DNA from: Leifsonia poae
GTDB taxonomy: Bacteria > Actinomycetota > Actinomycetes > Actinomycetales > Microbacteriaceae
DNA length: 64,000 nucleotides
Reading direction: 5' to 3'
Assembly (NCBI RefSeq): GCF_027921845.1
Contig: NZ_BSEN01000003.1
Span: 56,375 to 120,374 of the forward strand
Positions 1 to 6,689 of the stretch are shown piece after piece. Position 1 is the stretch's first letter. Each line of letters opens with the position of its first letter. The notes under the pieces are model-generated. The model was given only the letters and a program-made list of their open reading frames with translations. It did no database searches and was not told the origin of the DNA. The position numbers were made by a program, and so were the translations under genes.

Positions 1-15
1 TGCGGCACAGGCTGC

Positions 16-66
16 GTTACGCCGCCTGCTGCATTACGCCGCCTGCTGCGTTACGCCGCCTGCTGC
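16..66. repeat. Three tandem copies of a 17-bp unit covering a stop codon
   Basis: The unit (plus strand GTTACGCCGCCTGCTGC, first base variable) occurs at 16-32, 33-49 and 50-66. Read on the minus strand each copy encodes the sequence CAGCAGGCGGCGTAA, i.e. the last four residues QQAA and the stop of the flavin reductase gene that ends at 51. The copies at 33-49 and 16-32 lie beyond the stop and are duplicates of the gene's own 3' end. Confidence 0.9.
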
Positions 67-632
67 TCGTCGGCGTCCGCGTTGCGGACCGTGGCGAGGG
101 CGGTCGACCAGGACTCGACCTGGTCGAAGAGGGGCGTGAGCGCCGCCTCCTGCTGCGCGGTGGCCTTGAGCGACCAGTTCTCGAAGTCGTGTGCGAGGCT
201 CAGGCCGACGTGGGCGCTGACCGTCGCTACCTGCAGCTGCGAGAGCACCAGCCGCAGGTGCTCGACGGCGCGGGCGCCACCGAACACTCCGTAGCTGACG
301 AAGCCGGCCGCCTTGTTGTACCACTCGGCCCCGACGTAGTCGATCGCGTTCTTGAGCGCGCCCGACGTGCTGTGGTTGTACTCCGGGGTCACGAAGATGT
401 AGCCGTCGAACTCGTCGATCTTGGCGGCCCAGGCCTTGGTGTGGTCGTTGGCGTACTGCCCCATCGCGGCGGGCATGGCCTCGTCGAGGTGCGGGAGGTT
501 CCAGTCGAGCAGGTCGACGAGCTCGTACTCGACACCCTCGCGCTGTGCGGCGTGCTCGAGCACCCAGCGGGCCACGGCTTCGCCGTTGCGTCCCGGGCGG
601 GTGCTTCCGATGATGATGGCGATCTTCGTCAT
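51..632 (-). CDS. NAD(P)H-dependent FMN reductase (flavodoxin-like)
   Basis: A 193-residue protein of the NADPH-dependent FMN reductase family, which transfers electrons from NAD(P)H to flavins or quinones in the cytoplasm. It begins MTKIAIIIGSTRPGRNGEAV, and GSTRPGRNG is the phosphate-binding loop typical of these enzymes (residues 9-17). TPEYNHSTSGALKNAIDY near residues 77-94 is the second signature (PEYN) that lies along the FMN ring. The ATG at 632 is preceded by AAAGG; a longer reading frame upstream starts in the repeat-rich spacer and lacks family similarity. The gene ends QQAA, and that end is tandemly repeated downstream. No operon partner is visible. Confidence 0.93.
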   Translation of the reverse strand: MTKIAIIIGSTRPGRNGEAVARWVLEHAAQREGVEYELVDLLDWNLPHLDEAMPAAMGQYANDHTKAWAAKIDEFDGYIFVTPEYNHSTSGALKNAIDYVGAEWYNKAAGFVSYGVFGGARAVEHLRLVLSQLQVATVSAHVGLSLAHDFENWSLKATAQQEAALTPLFDQVESWSTALATVRNADADEQQAA

Positions 633-828
633 GTGAGAGACCTTTCGTTGCGTGTGACGGATTGATGACGTGTCACCAACATCGAACCCGGGATGCGCGC
701 AGTTCATTCCCGCCCGCTCGACCGGTCGTCGCGGCGTCCCGCGATTCCGGGCTGTCCTCTCGACTTCGAGCCACCTGCCGCCCGATTCCAGCCCGCCGCC
801 TGCCCGCACACCGCGCCGTCGCCCGCAC

Positions 829-1262
829 AACTCCGGAAGAACCCAGGCCGCGATGCACCATCTTCCGGAGTTAGGCGAGGCCCGGCGGCGTGTCGCCTCA
901 GAGTTCCGGAGTTATGCGCAGGAGTCACCTCGCCGCCCCGGCCGCCGCCCGCACAACTCCGGAAGAACGGGGGCGGATGCCCTCCGCCTTCCGGAGTTAG
1001 GCACGGCCCGGCGGCGTGTCGCCTCAGAGTTCCGGAATTATGCGCAGGAGTCACCTCGCCGCCCCGGCCGCCGCCCGCACAACTCCGGAAGAACGGGGGC
1101 GGATGCCCTCCGCCTTCCGGAGTTGTGCCCGGAGCGGCGGCGTGTCGCCTCGGCGTTCCGGAATTGCGCGCGGAGCCAGCCGACCGTAGACACTCGGGAC
1201 GGGCATCCGGAATTGCGCGGGGAGCCAGACGGCCGCAGACGCTCGGGACGGGCATCCGGATT
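829..1262. repeat. Intergenic repeat block: 126-bp tandem units built of CCGGAGTT palindromes
   Basis: This 670-bp intergenic stretch (633-1302) is mostly repeats. Units start at 829, 955 and 1081, a period of exactly 126 bp, the last two nearly identical. Each unit opens with a 44-bp stem-loop (829-872, 955-998, 1081-1124) whose arms are AACTCCGGAAG and CTTCCGGAGTT, followed by a further TTCCGGAGTT or TTCCGGAATT copy. From about 1168 to 1262 two degenerate copies of about 55 bp follow, each ending GGGACGGGCATCCGGA. Because 126 is divisible by three, open frames run through it on both strands, but they are repetitive Arg/Pro-rich translations and not genes. Confidence 0.9.
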
Positions 1263-1302
1263 CGCGGAACGGTAGGCTCTCTGCGCATCGGCAGGAGGAC
1301 CC

Positions 1303-1848
1303 ATGGCACGCAGACGCGACGAGCACGACGACACGCAGCTGCCTGACGACGCCACCGACGACCAACGCCGCGAGGCCGGCGACCGCCTCCGCGAACGCAT
1401 CTACGCCACCTTCACCGCCCTCGCCGTGCTGATGGCGCTGAACAGCCACAGCGAGAGCCTCGAACCGCTCAACGTGCTCTACACCCTGCTCATCTCCGTC
1501 GGCGGCGTGCTGCTCGCCGGGCTGACGTCCGACCTGGTCGCGCACATGATCGTGCACAACAAGCTGCCGACGGTCGCGGAGTTCCGTCACATGCTGGCCG
1601 TCGCATCCCGTGCCCTCGGCGTTCTCGCGGTGCCGGCGATCATGCTGCTGCTCGCCTTCTTCGACGTTGTGACTGCTCGCACCGCAGTCACCGTGTCCCT
1701 CGTCTCCCTCATCGTCTCGCTCGCCGTCATCGCCCAGATCGCGGTGAAGCGCACGAACCTCAGCACCGTCAAGCGGCTGATCGTGCTCGTCGTGATCGTC
1801 GCGCTCGGCGTCGCCGTGGTGGCACTGGAGTCGCTGGCCCACCACTGA
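1303..1848 (+). CDS. Hypothetical four-helix membrane protein
   Basis: A 181-residue protein with a charged N-terminus (about 30 residues rich in Arg and Asp) and four hydrophobic segments at roughly 34-48, 59-80, 102-124 and 126-175, the last stretch probably two helices around a short Lys/Arg loop (VKRTN). The ATG at 1303 follows AGGAGG with 6-nt spacing, and a TAGGCT box lies about 25 nt upstream. I do not recognise a named family. It stands alone between the repeat block and a MarR gene, with no sign of a partner, so no function is assigned. Confidence 0.75.
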   Translation: MARRRDEHDDTQLPDDATDDQRREAGDRLRERIYATFTALAVLMALNSHSESLEPLNVLYTLLISVGGVLLAGLTSDLVAHMIVHNKLPTVAEFRHMLAVASRALGVLAVPAIMLLLAFFDVVTARTAVTVSLVSLIVSLAVIAQIAVKRTNLSTVKRLIVLVVIVALGVAVVALESLAHH

Positions 1849-1969
1849 CAACGAGGACGCCGTCCGCCGCAGGCACGTCGTCGGCAGGTCGCAGCCGGTC
1901 GCCGGCGGCCCGGAGGCGCAGCCACGTCGGCGCGCGCCCGCATGGCCGTGACGCGTGCAAGGATGACGT

Positions 1970-2455
1970 ATGCCGAGCGCACGAACGAAGCCCGACCCGC
2001 GAAAGCTGACGGCAGAAGAGGACGACCTCTTCAGCAGCTTCTACCGGATGCGCCGCGGCTTCGACCGAGCACTGGATGCCCAGCTGCAGCGCGACGCCGG
2101 GGTCTCGATCTCCGAGCTGGAAGTGCTGATGGCGCTGGTCCGCTCCCCCGGTCGCCGGCTGCGCGTGCGCGAGCTCTCGGAGATCACGGGCTGGGAGAAG
2201 AGCCGCATCTCGCACCAGGTGACCCGGATGGTCGCCCGCGGCTTCGTCGAACGTCAGGAGTGCGCGGAAGACCTCCGCGCCAGCTACGTGCATCTCACCG
2301 GAGAGGGCCGCCGCGTCGTGGTCCGCGTGCTCCCCGAGCACACCGCCACCATCCGGCGCCTGCTGTTCGACGCGCTCACTCCGGAGCAGCAGGAGGAGTT
2401 CCGCGAGATCTCCCACCGCATGAACGAGGCGATCGCGGCGGAGCCGGAGGCGTAG
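1970..2455 (+). CDS. MarR-family transcriptional regulator
   Basis: A 161-residue winged-helix regulator. The segment LSEITGWEKSRISHQVTRMVARGFVER (about residues 70-96) is the MarR recognition helix and the lead-in to the wing, with ECAEDLRASYVHLTGEGR as the wing and its exit. MarR proteins bind palindromic operators as dimers and release on small-molecule binding. It sits 2 bp upstream of a GlxA-type regulator and is probably co-transcribed with it. The start ATG at 1970 has no convincing Shine-Dalgarno sequence. Confidence 0.9.
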   Translation: MPSARTKPDPRKLTAEEDDLFSSFYRMRRGFDRALDAQLQRDAGVSISELEVLMALVRSPGRRLRVRELSEITGWEKSRISHQVTRMVARGFVERQECAEDLRASYVHLTGEGRRVVVRVLPEHTATIRRLLFDALTPEQQEEFREISHRMNEAIAAEPEA

Positions 2456-2457
2456 CG

Positions 2458-3405
2458 ATGACTCGCACGAACCACCGCGTCGCCGTGCTCGTGCTCGACG
2501 GCGCGAAGCCGCTCGATGTCGGCATCCCGGCGCAGGTGTTCTCGAACCGGCCGAGCATGCCGTACGAGGTGCGGGTGTGCGGCGCCGCGCCCGGGCTGGT
2601 CACGGGCGGCGACGGCCTCTCGTACCACGTGGCCGACGGCCTCGAAGCGCTCGAGCAGGCCGACACGATCTTCATCCCGGGCTACCGCGAGCCGGCCACG
2701 ACCGAGCCGGCGGCATCCGTCGTCGCCGCGCTCCAGGACGCCCATGCACGGGGCGCTCGGCTCGCGGCGATCTCGACGGGAGCGTTCGCGCTGGCAGCGG
2801 CCGGGCTGCTCGACGGCAAGCGTGCGACGACGCACTGGCACTACACGAAGGCGCTCGAGCGGCGGTATCCGGGCATCCGGGTGGATGAGAACGTGCTGTT
2901 CGTCGACGAGGGCGACGTGCTGACGTCGGCCGGGGCGGCATCCGGGATCGATCTGTGCCTGCACCTGGTGCGGCGCGACCACGGCATCGCACTCTCCAAC
3001 CACGTGGCGCGCCGGCTCGTGGCGGCGCCGTACCGGAGCGGCGGGCAGGCGCAGTACGTTCCCCGGAGCGTTCCCGAGCCGCTCGGCGACCTGTTCGCGA
3101 CCACGCGCGAGTGGGCGCTCGAGCACCTCGGGGAGCCGCTCACGCTCGAGGCGCTCGCACGCAATGCGAAGGTGTCGGCACGGACGTTCTCGCGCCGGTT
3201 CGTGGAGGACACCGGCTACACGCCGATGCAGTGGGTGCTGCGGGCGCGGGTCGACCTCGCGCGGGAGCTGCTCGAACGATCGGACCTCGGCGTGGAGCAG
3301 ATCGCGGCCCGCGTCGGACTCGGCAGCGGGGCGAACCTGCGCCTGCACTTCCAGCGGATCCTAGGCACGTCTCCCACGGAGTACCGGCACACCTTCTCGG
3401 CGTGA
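2458..3405 (+). CDS. GlxA-family AraC-type transcriptional regulator (DJ-1/PfpI domain fused to HTH)
   Basis: A 315-residue two-domain regulator. The N-terminal half (about 5-185) is a DJ-1/PfpI amidase-like domain, recognised by VAVLVLDGAKPLDVGIPAQVF and by ISTGAFALAAAGLLDGKRATTHW. The position that carries the nucleophilic Cys in catalytic relatives is Ser here (ISTGAF), so it is a sensor and not an enzyme. The C-terminal 100 residues hold two AraC helix-turn-helix units (LEALARNAKVSARTFSRRF and IAARVGLGSGANLRLHFQRI). It starts 2 bp after the MarR stop, which suggests translational coupling. Its target is not evident nearby; family members often control catabolic genes. Confidence 0.92.
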   Translation: MTRTNHRVAVLVLDGAKPLDVGIPAQVFSNRPSMPYEVRVCGAAPGLVTGGDGLSYHVADGLEALEQADTIFIPGYREPATTEPAASVVAALQDAHARGARLAAISTGAFALAAAGLLDGKRATTHWHYTKALERRYPGIRVDENVLFVDEGDVLTSAGAASGIDLCLHLVRRDHGIALSNHVARRLVAAPYRSGGQAQYVPRSVPEPLGDLFATTREWALEHLGEPLTLEALARNAKVSARTFSRRFVEDTGYTPMQWVLRARVDLARELLERSDLGVEQIAARVGLGSGANLRLHFQRILGTSPTEYRHTFSA

Positions 3406-3430
3406 GGGTGGTGGGAGTGCCCGGGCGCGC

Positions 3431-3460
3431 TCGGGCGTGCTCGGGCGTGCTCGGGCGTGC
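3431..3460. repeat. Short tandem repeat, 3 x 10 bp
   Basis: Three exact copies of TCGGGCGTGC lie 26 bp after the glxA-like stop, flanked by a degenerate copy at 3421-3430 and a partial one at 3461-3464. Confidence 0.9.
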
Positions 3461-3505
3461 TCGGCGATCTGACCTGAGCACGGGAGTCGCACGCGGGGTG
3501 CCGGG

Positions 3506-3578
3506 CGGTGAGTGGTCACTCGTTGTCGCTCGGAGACCGGATTAGGCCCCTCTCGCGACAACAAGTGACCACTCACCG
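3506..3578. repeat. 24-bp inverted repeat with 25-bp loop
   Basis: Left arm 3506-3529 (starts CGGTGAGTGGTCACT) and right arm 3555-3578 (ends AGTGACCACTCACCG) are complementary at 23 of 24 positions. It lies in the 363-bp gap between the GlxA-type regulator and gap. No T-tract follows, so it is more like a dispersed repeat element than a terminator. Apart from this and the 10-bp repeats the gap holds only the gap leader. Confidence 0.88.
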
Positions 3579-3768
3579 CGAGCGACCCGCGCGTCCCTGT
3601 GGAAAACTCGCACTCCGGCACACGAGCGGGGCGCCTGCGCGCCCGTGGCGAGATCCTCGCGCCGCCTGGCGATCAGCGCGGCGAGAATCTTGCGCACACT
3701 GTCATCCAAGCCACTGTCGTCTCGGCCGAGCAGCGCACAGCATGGGGACCGGAACGAAAGGAACCCCT

Positions 3769-4767
3769 ATGACCCGCATCGCCATCAACGGCTTCGGCCG
3801 CATCGGCCGCAACACCCTCCGCGCCCTGCTCGAGCGCGACAGCGACCTCGAGGTCGTCGCCGTCAACGACCTGACCGCGCCCGAGACCCTCGCCCACCTG
3901 CTGAAGTACGACAGCACCCTCGGCCGCCTCGGCCGCCCCGTCGAGGTCGACGGAGCGGACCTCGTGGTCGACGGCCGCCGCATCCGGGTTCTCGCCGAGC
4001 GCGACCCTGCCGACCTGCCGTGGGCCGAGCTGGGCGTCGAGCTCGTTCTCGAGTCCACCGGCCGCTTCACCTCCGCTGAGGCCGCGCGTGCGCACCTCCG
4101 GGCCGGTGCCAAGCGGGTGCTCGTGAGCGCGCCCTCCGACGGCGCCGACGTGACCCTCGCCTACGGCGTGAACACCGACGCCTACGACCCGGCCACGCAC
4201 GTCATCGTCTCGAACGCGTCGTGCACCACCAACGCGCTGGCCCCGCTCGCCTCCGTACTGGATGACCTGGCCGGCATCGAGCACGGCTTCATGACCACAG
4301 TCCACGCCTACACGCAGGAGCAGAACCTGCAGGACGGCCCGCACCGCGACCTGCGCCGTTCCCGCGCGGCCGGCGTGAACATCGTGCCGACCACGACCGG
4401 AGCGGCGAAGGCCATCGGGCTGGTGCTGCCGAACCTCGACGGCAAGCTATCGGGCGACTCGATCCGCGTGCCGGTGCCGGTGGGATCGATCGTCGAGCTG
4501 AACACCACGGTCTCACGCGAGGTGACCCTCGACGAGGTTCTCGCCGCCTACCGTGCCGCCGCGGACGGGCCGCTCGCGGGCGTGCTCGAGTACGCCGACG
4601 AGCCGTTGGTCTCCAGCGACATCACCGGCGAGCCGGCGTCGTCGATCTTCGACTCGGCGCTCACCCGTGTGAGCGGGAAGCACGTGAAGGTGGTCGCCTG
4701 GTACGACAACGAGTGGGGCTTCTCGAACCGCGTCGTCGACACGCTCGAACTGCTCGCGCGCGGCTGA
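3769..4767 (+). CDS. gap: Glyceraldehyde-3-phosphate dehydrogenase, type I
   Basis: A 332-residue GAPDH that oxidises glyceraldehyde 3-phosphate to 1,3-bisphosphoglycerate with NAD+ in glycolysis. INGFGRIGRNTLRALL (residues 6-21) is the Rossmann dinucleotide loop, ASCTTNALAPL holds the catalytic Cys152, and HAYTQEQNLQDGPHRDLRRSR contains the catalytic-domain His and the S-loop. WYDNEWGFSNRVVDT closes the protein. The ATG at 3769 follows GAAAGGA. The gene is not in the usual gap-pgk-tpiA order: neither pgk nor tpiA is in the window, so this may be a second GAPDH. The segment SAPSDGADVTLAYGVN differs from the usual SAPAKGDDxTIVxGVN of housekeeping enzymes. Confidence 0.95.
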   Translation: MTRIAINGFGRIGRNTLRALLERDSDLEVVAVNDLTAPETLAHLLKYDSTLGRLGRPVEVDGADLVVDGRRIRVLAERDPADLPWAELGVELVLESTGRFTSAEAARAHLRAGAKRVLVSAPSDGADVTLAYGVNTDAYDPATHVIVSNASCTTNALAPLASVLDDLAGIEHGFMTTVHAYTQEQNLQDGPHRDLRRSRAAGVNIVPTTTGAAKAIGLVLPNLDGKLSGDSIRVPVPVGSIVELNTTVSREVTLDEVLAAYRAAADGPLAGVLEYADEPLVSSDITGEPASSIFDSALTRVSGKHVKVVAWYDNEWGFSNRVVDTLELLARG

Positions 4768-4850
4768 CCAGCGGCTCGCCCGCGGCGGACCAGCTGACCG
4801 GCGGCTCGTCCGCGGCGGACGCGCTGCTGACCGGCGGCTCGCCCACGCCC
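4764..4850. repeat. Tandem duplication over the gap stop codon
   Basis: Units beginning CTGACC at 4764, 4794 and 4827 (30 bp, 33 bp and a partial third) share the core GCGGCTCG(C/T)CCGCGGCGGAC. The first unit contains the gap stop TGA (4765-4767), so each copy brings a further TGA. Confidence 0.82.
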
Positions 4851-4870
4851 GCAACGGCGGCGCGGTCGGC

Positions 4871-6604
4871 TCAGTTGATGCAGACTGTGTCGCTGTAGTT
4901 GGACGCGGGAGAGCTGGGCGTCGCGCTCGGCGCTGAACCAGAACCGGAACCGGAACCGGACCCGCCGGACCCACCGGACCCGCCGGACCCGGACCCGCCG
5001 CCGGTCGAACCGCCCGCGCTCGGCGCCTTCGGCATGACGCCGTCGTCGCCGAGCACCACGGTCACTGTCTTCACGGAGGCGTCCTGCTGAGCGGTCGCAC
5101 CAGGCAGGTACGCGGCGACGACCTTGGCCTGCGCCTCCTGCCCGCTCGGGTACTGGATCACCGTCGTCGCTCGGTCGTTCGCGTCACCGGGCGCGCCGGT
5201 GGTGAAGCCCGCCGCCTTGAGCGTGGCGGTCGCCGTTCCGGCCGCGCCGTCCGCCGAGCCGCCGTTGAGCACCGTCACCGCGGTGTCCGCCGGCTTGGCG
5301 GCGGTGGCCTTCTCGTAGGCGCTCGGTTCGCCGACGACCTTCTGGATGAAGGCCGGCATCGCGGCGGTGTCCACCTCGACGATCGACAGGTCGCTGCCGT
5401 CGACGGTGATGGTCGGAGTGCCCGAGATCGGGATGGTCGCCGACTGGATCTTGCCGCCGGTGAGCCCCTGCATCTGCGCCGCGAGCGAGAGGAAGTTGAG
5501 ACCGGGGTCGGTCTCGAGCGAGCTGCTCACCGCATCCAGCGTCGTCGACAGTTTGGCGGGATTGAGCAGCGTTCCGGCGGAGAGGAACTTGTGCGCCTCC
5601 ACCGAGAGGAAGTACTGCTGGCGCACGACGCGGTCGAGGTCGCCGCGCGGCAGGCCGTGCCGCTGGCGCACGAAGGCCAGCGCCTGGTGGGCGTCGAGCG
5701 TCGAGATGCCCGCCGGGAACTTCGCGGTCGAGTACGGGTCGTCCACGGCCTGATTGAGGCAGACCTTGATGGGCCCGAGCGCCTTGGCGATGTCGTAGAA
5801 GCCGAGCAGCGAGACGCGCACCCAGTGGTCGATCGTCAAGCCCGTGAGGTTCTGGACGGTCTGCACGAGCAGTCGGGCGCCGCCGAAGTCGTCGCCGCTC
5901 GCGCCTCCGCCGAGCGCGAAGGCCGAGTTGAGCTTGTTCATGCCGTGACCGGGAACGTCGACCCACGAGTCGCGCGGCAGCGAGATGAGCGTCGCCGAGC
6001 GACCGTCCGCCGGGATGTGCAGCACCATCATCGTGTCGGTGTTCGTGCCGCCGCCGTCCGCAGTCGTCCCGAGCTGGTTCAGCTCCGCCTGCGACGCGTT
6101 GTCGGGGCGGTGGTCGTCGCCGACGAGCAGGATGTTCTGGGCCTGGCCGTCGACGTCGTTGGCCGGCTTGTCCGACGAGGAGATCGCATCCACGTGCTTC
6201 ACGCCGTTGATGAACCGGAAGTAGTTGTAGGTTGCGTAGCCGCCGACGACGACGAGCAGGATGGCGAGACCGAGCGCGGTCCAGCCGATGATGCGCTTGG
6301 TGCGGCTGCGTCGTTTGCGCGGCTTGCGCCCCCGAGGAGCGCCGGACCCCTGGCCACCGGATCCCGAACCACCCGAACCGCCGGATCCCGAGCCGCCGGA
6401 CCCCGAGCCACCCGACCCCGACCCTCCGCCGCCGAACGGCGCACCGGGACCGGCCGGCGGTCGACCCCCCGCCGAAGAGCCGGCAGGGCGCGTCGCACGC
6501 ACGGGCCGGCGCGGGTCGACCGGCGGAACCTGACCGAAGATCTCGGTGGCGGGTTCGCGATCGTCGCGGGGCTCGTCGGGTAGCGGATAATTCGGGCGTC
6601 GCAC
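4871..6604 (-). CDS. LCP (LytR-CpsA-Psr) family cell-wall ligase with LytR_C domain
   Basis: A 577-residue membrane-anchored protein. The first 100 residues are cytoplasmic and low-complexity (Gly/Ser repeats, then Arg/Lys-rich), followed by one transmembrane helix at about 108-128. The LCP catalytic domain follows (NILLVGDDHRPDN, TDTMMVLHIPADGRSATLISLPRDSWV, DLDRVVRQQ), with the Asp and Arg residues that bind the polyprenyl pyrophosphate. A LytR_C domain (TAVTVLNGGSADGAAGTATATL) and a Gly/Ser tail end the protein. LCP enzymes attach wall glycopolymers such as teichoic acid or arabinogalactan-type chains to peptidoglycan outside the membrane. The GTG at 6604 lies 6 nt after a TAGCGT box, so the message is probably leaderless. 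Confidence 0.93.
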   Translation of the reverse strand: MRRPNYPLPDEPRDDREPATEIFGQVPPVDPRRPVRATRPAGSSAGGRPPAGPGAPFGGGGSGSGGSGSGGSGSGGSGGSGSGGQGSGAPRGRKPRKRRSRTKRIIGWTALGLAILLVVVGGYATYNYFRFINGVKHVDAISSSDKPANDVDGQAQNILLVGDDHRPDNASQAELNQLGTTADGGGTNTDTMMVLHIPADGRSATLISLPRDSWVDVPGHGMNKLNSAFALGGGASGDDFGGARLLVQTVQNLTGLTIDHWVRVSLLGFYDIAKALGPIKVCLNQAVDDPYSTAKFPAGISTLDAHQALAFVRQRHGLPRGDLDRVVRQQYFLSVEAHKFLSAGTLLNPAKLSTTLDAVSSSLETDPGLNFLSLAAQMQGLTGGKIQSATIPISGTPTITVDGSDLSIVEVDTAAMPAFIQKVVGEPSAYEKATAAKPADTAVTVLNGGSADGAAGTATATLKAAGFTTGAPGDANDRATTVIQYPSGQEAQAKVVAAYLPGATAQQDASVKTVTVVLGDDGVMPKAPSAGGSTGGGSGSGGSGGSGGSGSGSGSGSAPSATPSSPASNYSDTVCIN

Positions 6605-6610
6605 ACCGAA

Positions 6611-6616
6611 ACGCTA
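6611..6616 (-). promoter_or_regulatory. -10 box (TAGCGT) of the LCP gene, leaderless
   Basis: TAGCGT on the minus strand ends exactly 6 nt before the GTG at 6604, placing the transcription start on the start codon. Confidence 0.6.
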
Positions 6617-6689
6617 GAGGGCACTCGCTGCGAAAGGGCTGGCGACCGCGGCGTTTCCCGACGAATCGTCAGCGTGCTCCCAGCCGTGA

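Noticed and set aside
829-1262. CRISPR array
   Set aside because: The units are adjacent repeats with no unique spacers and a 126-bp period, and no cas genes are present.
670-1346. Long open frames on both strands (about 200 residues) across the repeat block
   Set aside because: They are translations of the 126-bp repeat, which is divisible by three; the peptides are Arg/Pro-rich with the same 42 residues repeated, no ribosome site, and both strands are open alike.
3508-3768. Extension of gap upstream of ATG 3769
   Set aside because: It would pass through the inverted repeat and the ribosome site; GAPDH begins at MTRIAINGFGRIG.
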